Origin: Bdellovibrionales bacterium
GTDB taxonomy: Bacteria; Bdellovibrionota; Bdellovibrionia; Bdellovibrionales; JAMPXM01
DNA: 5,666 nt
NCBI GenBank assembly: GCA_005793615.1
Contig: SXRI01000219.1
Location: 1 to 5,666 of the forward strand
Direction of reading: 5' to 3'
Shown here piece after piece: positions 5,540-5,666 of the stretch (position 1 is its first letter; each line of letters begins with the position of its first letter). Made by a program: the position numbers and the translations under genes. Under the pieces are notes generated by a model. The model did not search any database. It had not been told where the DNA came from and worked only from the letters and a program-made list of their open reading frames with translations.

Positions 5540-5666
5540 CAGATAAATTTCTAGCCGGTCTCACCGAGACTTCTTCGCCGGTTGGTATCTAAATTTTTTC
5601 CGCGCTTTCTTTTTGGTGAAGGTCCAGTTGATGGTGATCTTCTCCTTATTGGCTCGTTTGTTCCAT
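5534..5666 (-). mobile_element. End of an IS630-like insertion sequence (continues past the window)
   Basis: MASE1 coding sequence ends at TA dinucleotides (5529-5530 and 5532-5533), and the sequence after them no longer encodes MASE1. IS630/Tc1-type elements insert at and duplicate TA, so the left boundary is put just after 5533, with 5530 as an alternative. About 28 bases of non-coding end sequence precede the transposase stop codon. Only one end is visible, so terminal inverted repeats cannot be checked here. Confidence 0.5.
5561..5666 (-). CDS. IS630-family transposase, C-terminal fragment
   Basis: Read on the - strand from the right edge, an open frame of 34 residues ends at TGA 5561-5563. 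It contains WNKRANKEK, then ITINWTFTKKKARKKFRY, and ends in a basic tail. The pattern W-N...N...I-x-W-x-F-T-x(3)-A-R-x-K matches the extreme C-terminus of IS630-type DDE transposases, which typically reads WxFTTxDARIKLxRLYP. The catalytic residues would lie beyond the window. The match is short, so the family call is moderate. Direction is opposite to the MASE1 gene it interrupts. Confidence 0.55.
   Translation of the reverse strand, partial: WNKRANKEKITINWTFTKKKARKKFRYQPAKKSR

Overview
The window is about half G+C by eye and looks like a chromosomal segment of a Gram-negative proteobacterium or relative. A Bdellovibrio-like predator would fit the exported eukaryotic-type glucoamylase, the large CheA-like membrane kinase and the cluster of phosphorelay parts. 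That assignment is an inference from gene content, since no taxonomic marker is present.

Layout. (1) 1-1479 (+): a family GH15 glucoamylase with a signal peptide; its reading frame is open at the left edge, so the true start probably lies outside. (2) 1500-3890 (-): an apparently intact 796-residue membrane kinase, convergent with the glucoamylase and only 20 bases from it (TM, Cache-like sensor, TM, HAMP, PAS, Hpt, CheA-type ATPase; no CheW and no receiver domain). (3) 3891-4277: no convincing protein gene. It ends in a very strong + strand intrinsic terminator with no + strand gene in front of it, so a structured non-coding RNA of roughly 180 nt is proposed. (4) 4278-4518 (-): remnant of a small Hpt phosphotransfer protein, frameshifted and lacking the phospho-histidine box. 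(5) 4519-4706: divergent control region with an inverted repeat and a terminator-like hairpin just before the next gene. (6) 4707-4988 (+): an OmpR-type response regulator whose middle has been removed in frame, so half a receiver is joined to the last part of the winged helix. (7) 5003-5539 (+): the N-terminal part of a MASE1 membrane sensor, 14 bases after the regulator and cut off at 5532-5539. (8) about 5534-5666: the end of an IS630-like insertion sequence carrying the 3' end of its transposase on the - strand.

The Hpt, regulator and MASE1 genes have the parts expected of one phosphorelay (MASE1 kinase to Hpt to DNA-binding regulator). All three are damaged, each by a different kind of lesion: deletion plus frameshift, in-frame internal deletion, and IS insertion. 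The most informative points are this decayed cassette, the orphan terminator that implies an unannotated RNA, and the terminator-like hairpin in front of the regulator. I see no evidence for a wholly new defence or mobile system.
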